From Pseudomonadales bacterium (GTDB lineage: Bacteria > Pseudomonadota > Gammaproteobacteria > Pseudomonadales > Azotimanducaceae), in contig JAQXDL010000023.1 of assembly GCA_029251375.1 (NCBI GenBank), positions 1 through 64,000 of the forward strand: DNA of 64,000 nt, in the 5' to 3' direction. Under the pieces are notes generated by a model. It was not told the DNA's origin, searched no databases, and saw nothing but the letters and a program-made list of their open reading frames with translations. Position 1 is the first letter of the stretch. Each line of letters opens with the position of its first letter. Below are positions 26,461 to 36,509 of the stretch, in pieces. The position numbers were made by a program, and so were the translations under genes.

Positions 26461-28161
26461 TTAAAACAGACTGTATCGTTGAGCCAGGGGTAAACTTGTT
26501 GCCGGTTCGCAGGTGAGCAATACACCATCAGCGCGAACTTCATAGGTTTCCGGATCAACTTCCAGATTGGGCATTAGCGTATTATGAATAAGGTTTTTTT
26601 TCGTGACGGTTCGACAGCCTTTGACCGCAACCATCGGTCGCGTTAACCCCAAACTGTTGCCTAAGTCATTGTCCTTTGCCGCCTGCGAAACAAATAACAC
26701 GGACGTCGCATCATTCGCTTTGCCGTAAGCGCCAAACATCGGTCGAAAGTGAACCGGTTGTGGTGTGGGTATTGATGCATTGGGATCACCCATGGCCGCC
26801 GCCGCGATCATGCCGCCTTTCAAAATGATTGCCGGTTTAATTCCAAAAAATGCTGGCTTCCAGAGCACTAGGTCGGCCAGTTTACCCACTTCGACAGAAC
26901 CCACTTCATGACTGATACCATGGGTGATGGCTGGATTGATGGTGTACTTGGCGATATAGCGTTTAACCCGAAAGTTGTCGGTTGCTTTATCTTCAGGCAA
27001 CAAACCTCTCTGCACTTTCATCTTATGCGCGGTCTGCCAGGTACGACAGATCACTTCGCCCACTCGCCCCATCGCTTGCGAGTCCGATGCGATCATCGAG
27101 AAAGCGCCGATATCATGCAGAATGTCTTCCGCCGCAATAGTTTCGCGACGAATCCGAGAATCGGCAAAGGCAACATCCTCGGGAATGTTTGGGTCAAGAT
27201 GATGGCATACCATGAGCATATCGAGATGCTCATCGATCGTGTTAACGGTGTAAGGCCGGGTTGGATTCGTTGATGACGGCAATACATTGGCAAGGCCACA
27301 GGCGCGAATAATATCCGGCGCATGACCACCGCCGGCGCCTTCGGTGTGATAGGTGTGAATGCTTCTGCCTTTAAAGGCGGCCAATGTATCTTCAACAAAA
27401 CCGGATTCATTTAACGTGTCGGTGTGAATCGCGACTTGAAGATCAAATTTTTCCGCAACCGACAGACAATTATCAATCGACGCCGGGGTCGTGCCCCAAT
27501 CTTCGTGCAGTTTTAGTCCCATTGCACCGGCGAGCACCTGCTCTTCGAGCACCCCCGGCAAACTCGCATTGCCTTTGCCTAGAAAACCAATGTTCATCGG
27601 GAATGCACTCGCCGCTTGGAGCATTTTCCCGAGATGCCAGGGTCCGGGTGTGCAGGTTGTTGCATTGGTGCCTGTAGCCGGACCAGTGCCGCCCCCTAAC
27701 ATTGTTGTGACGCCGCTCATCAACGCTTCTTCGATTTGTTGCGGGCAGATAAAGTGAATGTGTGCATCAATGCCTCCAGCCGTGAGGATTTGACCTTCAC
27801 CAGCAATAATTTCTGTGCCTGCACCAATGACAATATCAACATCCGGCTGCACATCAGGATTACCCGCCTTGCCGATGGCTGAAATTCTGCCGTTCTTGAT
27901 ACCAACATCTGCTTTTACGATACCCCAATGGTCGACTATCAACGCATTGGTAATCACCGTATCGGGTGTCTCACTACTCAGTGATTGGCTTTGGCCCTGA
28001 CCATCACGAATCACCTTGCCGCCGCCGAACTTTACTTCGTCACCATAGACAGTGAAGTCTTTTTCAACCTCAATCCACAGTTCCGTATCACCGAGGCGTA
28101 AGCGATCACCGGTCGTCGGTCCGTACATTTCCGCGTAGGCTTTTCGAGTCATTGTCACCAT
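26461..28161 (-). CDS. ureC: Urease alpha subunit UreC
   Basis: A 566-residue catalytic subunit of nickel urease, which splits urea into ammonia and carbamate. The active-site elements are all present: HIHF near residue 134 (nickel ligands), the carbamylated Lys in [10 protein letters not shown] near 217, [25 protein letters not shown] near 270, the flap [22 protein letters not shown] with the catalytic His near 320, and [12 protein letters not shown] with the Asp ligand near 360. Length is standard. It starts two bases after the ureB stop, so translation is coupled. Confidence 0.98.
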   Translation of the reverse strand: MVTMTRKAYAEMYGPTTGDRLRLGDTELWIEVEKDFTVYGDEVKFGGGKVIRDGQGQSQSLSSETPDTVITNALIVDHWGIVKADVGIKNGRISAIGKAGNPDVQPDVDIVIGAGTEIIAGEGQILTAGGIDAHIHFICPQQIEEALMSGVTTMLGGGTGPATGTNATTCTPGPWHLGKMLQAASAFPMNIGFLGKGNASLPGVLEEQVLAGAMGLKLHEDWGTTPASIDNCLSVAEKFDLQVAIHTDTLNESGFVEDTLAAFKGRSIHTYHTEGAGGGHAPDIIRACGLANVLPSSTNPTRPYTVNTIDEHLDMLMVCHHLDPNIPEDVAFADSRIRRETIAAEDILHDIGAFSMIASDSQAMGRVGEVICRTWQTAHKMKVQRGLLPEDKATDNFRVKRYIAKYTINPAITHGISHEVGSVEVGKLADLVLWKPAFFGIKPAIILKGGMIAAAAMGDPNASIPTPQPVHFRPMFGAYGKANDATSVLFVSQAAKDNDLGNSLGLTRPMVAVKGCRTVTKKNLIHNTLMPNLEVDPETYEVRADGVLLTCEPATSLPLAQRYSLF

Positions 28162-28163
28162 GG

Positions 28164-28487
28164 CTATTCACCCTGCCCTTTATCTAAATCGCCCATGACT
28201 TCGCCGCGGAATCCAAACACGCGGCGCAAGCCTGCGTAAGCGACCAACTCAACGTCACGGTGTTGGCCAGGCTCGAATCGAACGGCTGTGCCGGCGGCAA
28301 TGTTCAATCGATATCCGCGGGTTAAGCTTCGATCGAATGCCAGCGCGGGGTTGGTTTCAGCAAAGTGATAGTGTGATCCCACCTGTATCGGTCTATCACC
28401 GGTGTTGGCAACTGAAATAGACAGGGTTTGCCTGCCCACGTTCAATTCAATTTCACCTTCTTGTATTTGGAATTCTCCAGGGTTCAT
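28164..28487 (-). CDS. ureB: Urease beta subunit UreB
   Basis: A 107-residue structural subunit. It begins [19 protein letters not shown] and contains the conserved [24 protein letters not shown] block and the [10 protein letters not shown] segment. It is separated from ureA by 84 bases and abuts ureC. Confidence 0.97.
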   Translation of the reverse strand: MNPGEFQIQEGEIELNVGRQTLSISVANTGDRPIQVGSHYHFAETNPALAFDRSLTRGYRLNIAAGTAVRFEPGQHRDVELVAYAGLRRVFGFRGEVMGDLDKGQGE

Positions 28488-28571
28488 GCCTTGTAACTCC
28501 TTTGGCTGACAGTTGGACTAATGGCTTGCCTGACGCTTTCGCTGATAACTTGGCTGCTAGATTGGCGGCAG

Positions 28572-28874
28572 CTATTGAATGGGATCATGCACGGTCACCA
28601 ATTTGGTGCCATCTGGAAAGGTCGCTTCAACTTGTATGTCGTGGATCATCTCAGCAATACCCTCCATCACATCATCGCGGCTGAGTATCGTTCGACCAGA
28701 GGACATGAGTTCAGCGACGGTGCGACCATCTCTTGCGCCTTCCATGATGGCGGCAGAGATCAATGCAATAGATTCTGGGTAGTTCAACTTTACGCCCCGC
28801 GCCAGACGGCGCTCGGCTAACAATGCCGCCGTGAAAATGAGCAGCTTGTCTTTATCTCTAGGACTTAAGTCCAT
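28572..28874 (-). CDS. ureA: Urease gamma subunit UreA
   Basis: A 100-residue structural subunit beginning [23 protein letters not shown], with [29 protein letters not shown] in the middle and [18 protein letters not shown] at the end, all standard for the family. Seven copies of an 11-bp tandem repeat sit upstream of it, in the gap to ureD. Confidence 0.97.
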   Translation of the reverse strand: MDLSPRDKDKLLIFTAALLAERRLARGVKLNYPESIALISAAIMEGARDGRTVAELMSSGRTILSRDDVMEGIAEMIHDIQVEATFPDGTKLVTVHDPIQ

Positions 28875-28907
28875 GTTTTGTTCCCCTACAATTGCGTCGC
28901 TCTAGAG

Positions 28908-28984
28908 CAGTTCTTGTGTAGCTCTTGTGTAGCTCTTGTGTAGCTTTTGTGTAGCTTTTGTGTAGCTCTCGAATAGTTCTCTAG
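28908..28984. repeat. 11-bp tandem repeat between ureD and ureA
   Basis: Seven head-to-tail units of 11 bases. Four central units read TAGCTCTTGTG or TAGCTTTTGTG; the outer three are degenerate. The array fills most of the 138-bp ureD-ureA gap. The period is not a multiple of three and there is no ORF across it. Confidence 0.9.
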
Positions 28985-29012
28985 TGGCTCTGTCGTCTGC
29001 TATGTGATCATT

Positions 29013-29942
29013 TCACGTCGACCAAATGCGCGGCTCAACAATCTCCGCATGCCTCGCATTGTCCATCAACATTTTGCGTATGGCGCTAAAACCCTCTCGG
29101 CATCGCTGGCCTGAAGGTCCTAAATATCGCACCAATACGACGCCCGACTTCAGTGTGACGCCCCAATAAGGCGCGGCCGTATCGCGACTAAGCATATCCA
29201 TTAGTTGCTCCTGCAAGGTTACGGCTGAATATTCCTCGTAGCCCATCAATTCAAACGGTAATACAGCAACCAGCGTGCCAAAAACGTTTTGATCCGCCAA
29301 TCCCCATCGACTTTGCTGCAATGGGTTGTTCGCGCCAGCCTGCAATCGAACCATTTCACGATGTAGCAGTTTCCCATCACGACTCACATTCAGCTCCTGT
29401 CGCACCGTGCCTGCGTCAAATGTTTCACCGGAGGCTTGCCGACCCAGACAATTGATTTCCCAGCCAACAAATTGCCCAGATCCTTCAAGCTGAATGTGGG
29501 TTTCCATCCGTGCATTTACATCGCGAAAAAAGATCGTTTCCTGTGGCAACCATTCCATCAGACCGCCCGATTTCACTAACAATATGTTCTTTTGAATTTG
29601 AGGCTGTTTGTTTGCCAGTACGCGATAAAACTTGCCCGCCGCCGGCGTCGTTAAAACTGCGTGCGTATCCTTGTGAGCGACAACATTGATCGCTAACTCG
29701 TCACCAGCAACAACACCCCCCGGCGGGTGCAGCATATACACATGACAACTACCGTCTGTTTCCTGAAATGCCCGCTGTACACGCAGTGGCCCGCAATGCT
29801 GACTGCGCGTCATTCGCGTCAGACCTTGCCGAGATTCGAATTCAAGCTCAAGACTTGCCATCCAACCAGACTTATCTTCTAAACTGTCAGTCGTAATCGG
29901 TACGTCAATAATTTTAGTGGCTTCGATGGTAGGAATTGTCAA
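29013..29942 (-). CDS. ureD: Urease accessory protein UreD
   Basis: About 309 residues from a TTG at 29942 (upstream AGGA, six-base spacing); the longer frame to 30008 would overlap the divergent allA start, and an ATG at 29861 gives a shorter form. UreD holds apo-urease during nickel insertion. Diagnostic parts are WMASLELEFESRQGLTRMTRSQHCGPLRVQRAF, YMLHPPGGVVAGDELAINV, LTTPAAGKFYR, and ETIFFRDVNARMETHIQL. It is the first gene of the urease cluster on this strand. Confidence 0.92.
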   Translation of the reverse strand: MTIPTIEATKIIDVPITTDSLEDKSGWMASLELEFESRQGLTRMTRSQHCGPLRVQRAFQETDGSCHVYMLHPPGGVVAGDELAINVVAHKDTHAVLTTPAAGKFYRVLANKQPQIQKNILLVKSGGLMEWLPQETIFFRDVNARMETHIQLEGSGQFVGWEINCLGRQASGETFDAGTVRQELNVSRDGKLLHREMVRLQAGANNPLQQSRWGLADQNVFGTLVAVLPFELMGYEEYSAVTLQEQLMDMLSRDTAAPYWGVTLKSGVVLVRYLGPSGQRCREGFSAIRKMLMDNARHAEIVEPRIWST

Positions 29943-29998
29943 AGTTGGTCCTTTAGTCCTGTTAAGATAGACGCCTGTAAAAAAAGTGGAACGGAATA

Positions 29999-30517
29999 TT
30001 GGATACAAAGAGCTTGGAGCTGCGCGCCGAGGTCCTCACGCAGGAAGCCTTTTCTGCTTTCGGCGATGTCATTGAAGTCAGCGATACAAAGGAAACTCGG
30101 ACGATAAATGAAGGTAATACTCTGCGCTATCACGATCTTGCAAGGTTAACATTATCGAGTGAATCCGGTCAGCCTGCGATCAGTATATTTAGATCACAAC
30201 CGCAACACTTACCTTTTGCAATCAAGCTGATGGAACGGCACCCCCTTTCTAGCCAAGCATTTTTCCCACTCGGCACGGAGTCATACTTAGTTGTCGTCGC
30301 GCCCGCTGGCGACCTACGCGCAAATGAGATTCGCGCCTTTGTTGCGAGCAGCAATCAAGGCGTTAATTACCACCCAGGCACCTGGCATCATTACAGCTTA
30401 GCACTCAAGAACATCTCAGATTTTCTTGTGGTTGACCGAATCGTGCTAGACGATCAAGAAGCCGATACAAATTGCGATGAAGTATTTCTCGACCAACCGA
30501 TTACGGTGAACCTCTAA
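29999..30517 (+). CDS. allA: Ureidoglycolate lyase AllA
   Basis: A 172-residue cupin-like enzyme that splits ureidoglycolate into glyoxylate and urea. It matches the family at LTQEAFSAFGDVIEV near residue 14, SIFRSQPQHLPFAIKLMERHPLSSQAFFPLG near 60-90 and NQGVNYHPGTWHHYSLAL near 118, where the His residues form the active site. It starts with TTG at 29999 (GTGGA upstream) because no in-frame ATG occurs in the first 70 residues. Its stop overlaps the start of the allantoicase gene by one base. It diverges from ureD across only ~56 bases. Confidence 0.9.
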   Translation: MDTKSLELRAEVLTQEAFSAFGDVIEVSDTKETRTINEGNTLRYHDLARLTLSSESGQPAISIFRSQPQHLPFAIKLMERHPLSSQAFFPLGTESYLVVVAPAGDLRANEIRAFVASSNQGVNYHPGTWHHYSLALKNISDFLVVDRIVLDDQEADTNCDEVFLDQPITVNL

Positions 30518-31590
30518 TGCCCGAACTAGTCCCAACATTTTTGATTGGTTATAGCGACTCCTCATTCACCAACCCACATGAGGTTTTGAAAACGCAAGAA
30601 CCCCAGGAACGAACGGGCACCTTCACCCACATGGGCGCGCAGTACTGGGGCTTTGAAAGCAAACGCCATATCGCTACCACCATCACTGATGACGGCAATG
30701 CTTTCGATTTTGATCATGATGCCCATGAATATTTTGATATCGGTTTTAAGAGCCCCGCTGTCGTTTCTGAGTTCAAAGTTAGCACGCGCTGGTTTACCGG
30801 CAATCAGGTACCTGTGATTTCCGTCCAGTTAAGCTATCAAGGCAAAACAAGCGAAGTCCTACATCGGCAAAAACTTGCACCCGACGCAGAACATCGATTC
30901 GACATACCAGCCACCTTAGCGGATGAATGTCGCATATTGTGTTATCACGAGGGGGGCATTTCTCGCGTCAATATCTTTGGGCAACTGGTGCCTGACACTG
31001 TAGCACCAGTCAACTTGTTAGAAGGTGTTGAGATCAGCCACATCTCGAACGAACACTACGGACGACCGCACGATGCGGTATCCGGATCTCGTCAGGTTGA
31101 CTATATGTTCGGCTGGGAATCAGCCAGGACCGGCTTCGGTGAACAGGCTATTTTTCATCTTAAAGCGCCAGCACAGCTCAGCCAAATTGACGTTGATACC
31201 TATATGCATAGGCTCAACCCACCTTTATCCTGTCACGCTTATGGCTTAAACATTACCGAGTCAGGCAGTTTGGATGCGGCCTACGAACAACGACCTAAAT
31301 GGTCAATTGAGTTTGAAGATGGCAGCACGATTGTGCCAGAGAGTTTTAAAACCTACATGCTACAAGAGACGTTCCTTGACGAGCCTGTCGCCGACAATCG
31401 TCGTTTTAAAATTAAACTCCACCTGCCTGATGACAGTCCATGGCTGCCGATTGTGCCCTTTGGCGCGCTAAAGCCGGATACCTATCATCGCTTCAAGGCA
31501 GAGCAAACAGCAGAACCAATCACGCACCTGCTTTATATGCACTATCCCAATGGCGGCATACATGGCCTCAAAGCGTTTGGAGAGAGCTAG
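30517..31590 (+). CDS. alc: Allantoicase
   Basis: A 357-residue protein built of two similar beta-sandwich halves, as in allantoicase, which hydrolyses allantoate to ureidoglycolate and urea. Half one has MGAQYWGFESKRH near residue 39 and VSEFKVSTRWFTGNQVP near 88; half two has SGSRQVDYMFGWESARTG near 188 and LSQIDVDTYMHRLNPP near 225, so the GWESxR and D-T-x-F/Y-T/M elements repeat. The family is diverged from the better known eukaryotic form, but the direct coupling to allA (TAATG) supports the call. Confidence 0.87.
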   Translation: MPELVPTFLIGYSDSSFTNPHEVLKTQEPQERTGTFTHMGAQYWGFESKRHIATTITDDGNAFDFDHDAHEYFDIGFKSPAVVSEFKVSTRWFTGNQVPVISVQLSYQGKTSEVLHRQKLAPDAEHRFDIPATLADECRILCYHEGGISRVNIFGQLVPDTVAPVNLLEGVEISHISNEHYGRPHDAVSGSRQVDYMFGWESARTGFGEQAIFHLKAPAQLSQIDVDTYMHRLNPPLSCHAYGLNITESGSLDAAYEQRPKWSIEFEDGSTIVPESFKTYMLQETFLDEPVADNRRFKIKLHLPDDSPWLPIVPFGALKPDTYHRFKAEQTAEPITHLLYMHYPNGGIHGLKAFGES

Positions 31591-31600
31591 ACGCTCTTTT
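31583..31600. terminator. Compact hairpin at the convergent allantoicase/deaminase ends
   Basis: AGAGC (31583-31587), loop TAGAC, GCTCT (31593-31597), then TTT. The loop contains the allantoicase stop. With only a five-pair stem it is a weak candidate. Confidence 0.35.
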
Positions 31601-32597
31601 AAAACGAGTCCAATGCACCAAGGAAGTACTGCTTCTTTTCTTCATCCAAAAAACTTGCTTTAAAACTATTGGCCGCGAGCTGCTTGGCTTGATCTTGAGC
31701 CAACCCGAGACCGCCCACCATCGCCAAGAAGTTGTCGTTAAGATAACCACCAAAATAGGGCGGATCATCCGAGTTCACCGTCACCAGCAAACCCTTATCC
31801 AACATGGTCAAAATGGGGTGATCCTTCATTTCGTCAACGACACATAGCCTCACATTTGATAAAGGGCAAACTGTCAGCGGAGTTTGATCTCGCACCAATT
31901 GCGCAACCAGTTCGTCATCCTCCAAACATCGCACACCGTGATCTATTCGCGCCACATTGAGACTATTCAATGCACCCCAAATATACGCGGGCGGTCCCTC
32001 CTCGCCTGCATGAGCGACACACTGATAGCCCTGTTGCGCCGCAGCCGCAAATACGTCCGAGAACTTCTCTGGTGGATTGCCAAGCTCACCACTATCGAGA
32101 CCAACAGCATCAATGTCATCACTAAAAGGTTCGGCCATACCGAGCGTTTCAAAAGCACTCGCCTGGGATAGATGGCGTAAGAAACACATGATGAGTTTAA
32201 ATGACTGACCCCATTCGGCTTCGGCCTGCTTTAGCGCACCAAGATAGCCTTTCATCATCACGTCGAACGCGATACCTCGATCCGTATGGGTCTGAGGATC
32301 AAACATAATCTCAGTATGCACTATGTTCTGCTGTCGACATTTGACCAGATAGGCCCACATCAAATCGAAGAAATCCGATTCGTCACGTAAAACACTTGCA
32401 CCGAAATAGTAAAGATCGAGAAAGCTCTGCAGATCGGAAAAATTGTACGCCGCATGCACTTCATCCAAGGTTGTATAAGGCAACACCACACCGTGCTTTT
32501 CCGCCAACGCCATCATCATCTCTGGCTCAAGGGTACCTTCGATATGAAGATGTAACTCTGCCTTCGGCATTTCCGATACGTAACTAATAATGTCCAT
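31599..32597 (-). CDS. Adenine/adenosine deaminase (canonical copy)
   Basis: A 332-residue amidohydrolase-superfamily deaminase of the adenine-deaminase branch. The metal ligands His16 and His18 lie in KAELHLHIEGTLEPE, the catalytic Glu199 in CVAHAGEEGPP, the next His in ARIDHGVRCLEDDEL and the Asp pair in TVNSDDPPYFGGYL near residue 276. The HIEGTLEPE start and the PPYFGGY loop are commonly seen in bacterial adenine deaminases, which turn adenine into hypoxanthine plus ammonia; adenosine remains possible. It ends against the allantoicase gene and precedes the NUP gene. Confidence 0.9.
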   Translation of the reverse strand: MDIISYVSEMPKAELHLHIEGTLEPEMMMALAEKHGVVLPYTTLDEVHAAYNFSDLQSFLDLYYFGASVLRDESDFFDLMWAYLVKCRQQNIVHTEIMFDPQTHTDRGIAFDVMMKGYLGALKQAEAEWGQSFKLIMCFLRHLSQASAFETLGMAEPFSDDIDAVGLDSGELGNPPEKFSDVFAAAAQQGYQCVAHAGEEGPPAYIWGALNSLNVARIDHGVRCLEDDELVAQLVRDQTPLTVCPLSNVRLCVVDEMKDHPILTMLDKGLLVTVNSDDPPYFGGYLNDNFLAMVGGLGLAQDQAKQLAANSFKASFLDEEKKQYFLGALDSF

Positions 32598-32679
32598 CTC
32601 AACTCTCTTGTCTTACTAACTAATTTAAGTCGTCACTGTCGAACTAGCGCCGCATATCTATGCGACCTATCGATAGCCG

Positions 32680-33777
32680 CTATTTTTGTGGAATCTCATT
32701 TTCGTACTGATCCCAATTTGTCGTCAATTCATTGGCGACCTTTGAAGCGACGCGATACGCAGCCTCAATGGATATTTGTAAACCTGCATAACCCTCATTT
32801 TCTTTTAACAAATTCTCGGCTGCGGTGACACCGGGCGGAGGCATCGTGTAGTTACTACCCGTGCGCAATACCATCATGCGTGTCACATCGACCTTGTCGA
32901 TTCGATCCAGCCACATCAAGGACAGATAGGTGCCAGTATCTTCCATCGCTGAGGTGACAAACTCGCCTTTGCCGTCGGTCCAGTACTTGACCCACTGATT
33001 CGCCCAGTCGTTCAAGATTGCACCGTGCCAGAATGTGTACCCCGCAACATGATCGCCCTTAAGCACATAGGGCTTCTTCATCGCTTCTGGATGCTCAGTA
33101 TATTCAGCGCGCACGTGTGCAACTGACTCATCATCGGTAAGTTCAACATCTTTTGTTAACTGGTATGCCCATTCTGTTAAGCCCGGATCCAACTGGTACA
33201 TCTCACCCGTAGGATCAGGTTTATTCTCATCAAAAGGCCGTTTGGTATACCGTGCAAAATAGCCAAAGGGCCAATCTTCGGGGATTTCCCTCGCATCTAT
33301 TTCATGGGACAGGTCACCGTCAACCAAATACTCTGCCCAAACCGCAGAGCCAACCGGTGCATCTTCAGGATCAATACCCGCGATACCCGCCACTATCCAG
33401 TAACTCTTTGTTAAATCAAATCGATCATCCATGCCTAAGGCCATTGTCGCCGCTGCTGCTCGAGCGGTACCGATACCCGTGACAATCACCAACAGGTCAT
33501 TGTCTGCGTCATAGTGCAGATCGCGATAACCATGGAACGGCATTGCTTCAAGATTGCGCCGTTCTTTCCAAAGTTGAAACTCGCCGGCTCTATCACCTTC
33601 ATCTTCGCCAATTTCAAACATCGTGACGATGACTACCTTTACCGGTAACGGCGAAGCTTTTTTCGAAGATGCGTCCGGACCGTTTGTCATGCCCGTACAA
33701 CCCGCCAAAAGGAAAATACTCAGCGTACCTAGCAGTGCGGCTTTGCTTGTAATACGTTGAAATATGGGCGTAATCAT
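32680..33777 (-). CDS. NUP-family purine nucleoside protein, lipoprotein (copy 1)
   Basis: About 365 residues from the ATG at 33777 (AAGGTGG upstream), with lipobox LLAGC. It belongs to the purine nucleoside permease (NUP) family, named from Candida. The body shows no run of membrane helices. Instead it has nucleoside-phosphorylase-like elements: VVIVTMFEIGEDEGDRAGEF, IVTGIGTARAAAATMALG, YWIVAGIAGIDP and ESAMEDTGTY (TSAMEDTG). I infer a periplasmic nucleoside-cleaving or binding protein, not a permease. A second copy lies at 53504-54589. A strong terminator separates it from the TonB receptor gene upstream. Confidence 0.85.
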   Translation of the reverse strand: MITPIFQRITSKAALLGTLSIFLLAGCTGMTNGPDASSKKASPLPVKVVIVTMFEIGEDEGDRAGEFQLWKERRNLEAMPFHGYRDLHYDADNDLLVIVTGIGTARAAAATMALGMDDRFDLTKSYWIVAGIAGIDPEDAPVGSAVWAEYLVDGDLSHEIDAREIPEDWPFGYFARYTKRPFDENKPDPTGEMYQLDPGLTEWAYQLTKDVELTDDESVAHVRAEYTEHPEAMKKPYVLKGDHVAGYTFWHGAILNDWANQWVKYWTDGKGEFVTSAMEDTGTYLSLMWLDRIDKVDVTRMMVLRTGSNYTMPPPGVTAAENLLKENEGYAGLQISIEAAYRVASKVANELTTNWDQYENEIPQK

Positions 33778-33815
33778 ATGTACCACCTTAAATTCTAAAC
33801 ACTCAATTTCTGTCC

Positions 33816-33848
33816 AAAAAAAAGGGCGGTTAAATAACCACCCTTTTT
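33816..33848 (-). terminator. Rho-independent terminator behind the TonB receptor gene
   Basis: On the minus strand AAAGGG-T-GGTT, loop ATTT, AACC-G-CCCTTT is followed by a run of T. It lies 39 bases downstream of the receptor stop. The other strand also has T residues, so weak bidirectional use is possible. Confidence 0.85.
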
Positions 33849-33886
33849 CGTCGAACGCAGTAACGCTTACCTACGTAAATCTTAAC

Positions 33887-36283
33887 TTAGAATCTGTACT
33901 GAACCCGCGCCTGGAAATGACGTGGTAATTCAGGCAGTACAATTTGACTACCGAACAGATTAGGGAAGTTAGATCGGAAGTACTCTTCGTCAGTCAAGTT
34001 CTTACCTGTGACGTTGAATACCCAGTTTTCAGTTTCATAGACAACGCCTAAGTTAAACAGCGTGTAGCTAGGTAATTCAACTGAACCTGATACGCCTGAT
34101 GTGACTGAATCAACATCAACGACACTACCACTGACAGCCCAACCGTTCAGGAAGTCATAAGTACCAGTCATAGAGAAAATCTCTTCAGGCATACCGGCGC
34201 GAACACCGTCAGTTGGTGTAACGAAGCCAAACAACGCACCACCATAAAGAGCACCGGCTGGTAAGTTAGGTACGTCCTGCGCACCAACAAAGCTGAACCG
34301 ACCATTTGAATTGACTGTCTCTAAGTTAGTCACTTCAATGTTCGAATAACCGAAGGTCATAACCAACTGTTCTGTAACAACCCAACGAACTTCAATTTCA
34401 CCACCTTTTGTTTCTGTAGACTGGTTGGTTACGATTGATTGTGCGCTGAAGTCAGTACGCTCTTGCTTGTAAGCAGAGATCGCAAAATAAAGCGTGTCTT
34501 CAAGTAAACTACCCTTAAGACCAATTTCCTGAAGTTCAGACTGATCGAATGCACCACCACTTGCGATGTTGCCTGGATCGATGTCTGCGCCTTGACCGGC
34601 GATAACAGTTGATTGCTCAGAAGCTGTAATATACGGAATCAAGCCTGGGCCGAATTCATAACTAACACTGGCCGTCCAAGAAATACCGTCAAAGTCATCA
34701 CTTTCTTTGATGTCTGTTGCGCCACCGAACAGCTGCTTATCTACAGGTGTTGAGCTCTCCATTTCAATGAGGTCATAACGTGCGCCTAATAGAACGCTCA
34801 AGCCATTTTCCCAAGTAAAGTCACCCATTACAGCAAAACCGTAATCAGTGTAGTCACCAACATTGTAATCAGAGTAATCATCATCAATGCGTGTTGCTAG
34901 CAAACGACGATCAACCGCAGTTGAAGGGCCCGTTAGATCACGACGATCAAAGTACTCATTGATAAAGTCATCACCGTGTTCAAAATCAGTGTAACGAATC
35001 GATGGTGAAATCTGAACAGATGCCAGCATGCTATCAAACTGAAACTGCTTAGAGATTACGAGCTTATCTTCAATCACATACGAATCATGGAACTGAGAAA
35101 AACCGTAAGCATTTTCATTGTTGTTCTCATATGCCTCGTAGAACAACTGATTGCGAAATTCCCAATCATTGTCTGTGGTATGAATGATATCGAAGTACAA
35201 GGTAAGTACGTCGTTAACGAGCTCATCATCCGCTGCAACCAAAACATCACTTCCGTCAATCTTGGACACGCCTGGGTTAATTAGACCCATACCTGCAAGA
35301 GCACCTGGATTTTCACCCGTTGCTGCTTCAAGTTCAGCTACAGAGCTTATTGAAGAGTTTGGCACACCAAACAAGAACGGTGTCAAAACACCACCTGCAA
35401 AGTATTCCTGATGGGAAATCGAACCGTCACCGCTTGTATCAAGGGGCGCGGGTGAACCGGTAATATAAGTACCGTTATCAATCAAATCTTGAGTCAAGCG
35501 GTTCCAACCGGCGATTTGATTACCTTCGTATTGGTGATACATACCACCGAACTGAAGCCGTGTGTTGTCACTCCAATCCAGATCAAAGGAAGCCTGAACA
35601 AGCGTTTGATCGGTTGCCGAGTTGTTGTAGTAGCTACCGGAGTTTTCGAGCTCACCGTAAAGGTAATAACCCAAGTTCTTTCCAAGTACTTCAGCAGGTC
35701 CGCCAACTTCAGCTGTGAGGATGCTTTTATCCCAGTTACCAGTCGTGTAAGACATAGCGCCGGTATTAGATTCGATGAAAGAACCATTCTCTTCAATACG
35801 CGCAGATTTTGGATTGAAGTTAAGGTATCCACCGATTTTTGATGGTCCGTAAATTGGAGATGCTGGTCCGCGAACAATATCGACACGGTCAGACGCACCA
35901 ATAGGTGTTGGATAGTTGCCTGGGTTATCCAGACGACGAACACCTCGGAAATAGGTCTCACCAGGCGTTCCACGTACATCCAAACCACCGGCTACGCCGA
36001 AAAAGGACTGTGTGAATGTGCCAGGCGCTAGAACGATCAATTCATCAATGTCACCCATGTTGAATCGTTCCATCTGTTCCGACGATACCGTCGATGCAGA
36101 TCTTGGTGTTTCCAGCAATGATTTATTAAAACCAAAGACGGATTTGACGTTCTCGCCAGGAAGACTTCCCAAGTCTCCTACGACAACGATTTCTTCCATT
36201 TCCTCAGCATGAAGTGGTGCCAGTACTGAAAGTACTGCAGTGGCAACCGCAACTCTACTGAACGCTGTAAATTTACGCGTCAT
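33887..36283 (-). CDS. TonB-dependent outer-membrane receptor
   Basis: A 798-residue receptor with a signal peptide (residues ~1-26), a TonB-box-like EEIVVVGD right after it, a plug domain (about 50-170: TPRSASTVSSEQME, VDIVRGPASPIYGPSKIGGYLNF) and a C-terminal beta barrel ending in ARVQYRF. The plug and barrel pattern resembles siderophore and vitamin receptors, but the setting between a nucleoside-acting lipoprotein and an exported adenosine deaminase suggests purine compounds as cargo (inference). It has its own terminator and a 226-bp upstream gap, so it is probably transcribed separately. Confidence 0.93.
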   Translation of the reverse strand: MTRKFTAFSRVAVATAVLSVLAPLHAEEMEEIVVVGDLGSLPGENVKSVFGFNKSLLETPRSASTVSSEQMERFNMGDIDELIVLAPGTFTQSFFGVAGGLDVRGTPGETYFRGVRRLDNPGNYPTPIGASDRVDIVRGPASPIYGPSKIGGYLNFNPKSARIEENGSFIESNTGAMSYTTGNWDKSILTAEVGGPAEVLGKNLGYYLYGELENSGSYYNNSATDQTLVQASFDLDWSDNTRLQFGGMYHQYEGNQIAGWNRLTQDLIDNGTYITGSPAPLDTSGDGSISHQEYFAGGVLTPFLFGVPNSSISSVAELEAATGENPGALAGMGLINPGVSKIDGSDVLVAADDELVNDVLTLYFDIIHTTDNDWEFRNQLFYEAYENNNENAYGFSQFHDSYVIEDKLVISKQFQFDSMLASVQISPSIRYTDFEHGDDFINEYFDRRDLTGPSTAVDRRLLATRIDDDYSDYNVGDYTDYGFAVMGDFTWENGLSVLLGARYDLIEMESSTPVDKQLFGGATDIKESDDFDGISWTASVSYEFGPGLIPYITASEQSTVIAGQGADIDPGNIASGGAFDQSELQEIGLKGSLLEDTLYFAISAYKQERTDFSAQSIVTNQSTETKGGEIEVRWVVTEQLVMTFGYSNIEVTNLETVNSNGRFSFVGAQDVPNLPAGALYGGALFGFVTPTDGVRAGMPEEIFSMTGTYDFLNGWAVSGSVVDVDSVTSGVSGSVELPSYTLFNLGVVYETENWVFNVTGKNLTDEEYFRSNFPNLFGSQIVLPELPRHFQARVQYRF

Positions 36284-36509
36284 TTATTGTCCCCAATTGA
36301 AAAAAGCGAATGTTTAAAATAAGTCTGGATTTTCACCCAAACCGACTGATCTAAAATGCAACTTCTATGCCGTTAACCAAGCATCGAACCAAAACAGCCT
36401 CGAATTTACAGTTAGTTCCCACCACGGCCGGTGTTCAAGCCTTTCACCTCGGAAAATCCCTACTTAACCTTTCAAGTAGCTCAATTTCTGACATCAGACT
36501 CTTGACCCG

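Noticed and set aside
26442-26558. N-terminal extension of UreE into ureC
   Set aside because: The extra 39 residues are out of frame with ureC, not UreE-like, and the ATG at 26441 gives the family length.
28908-28984. CRISPR-like array
   Set aside because: Units are 11 bases and directly adjacent without spacers, and no cas gene is present.
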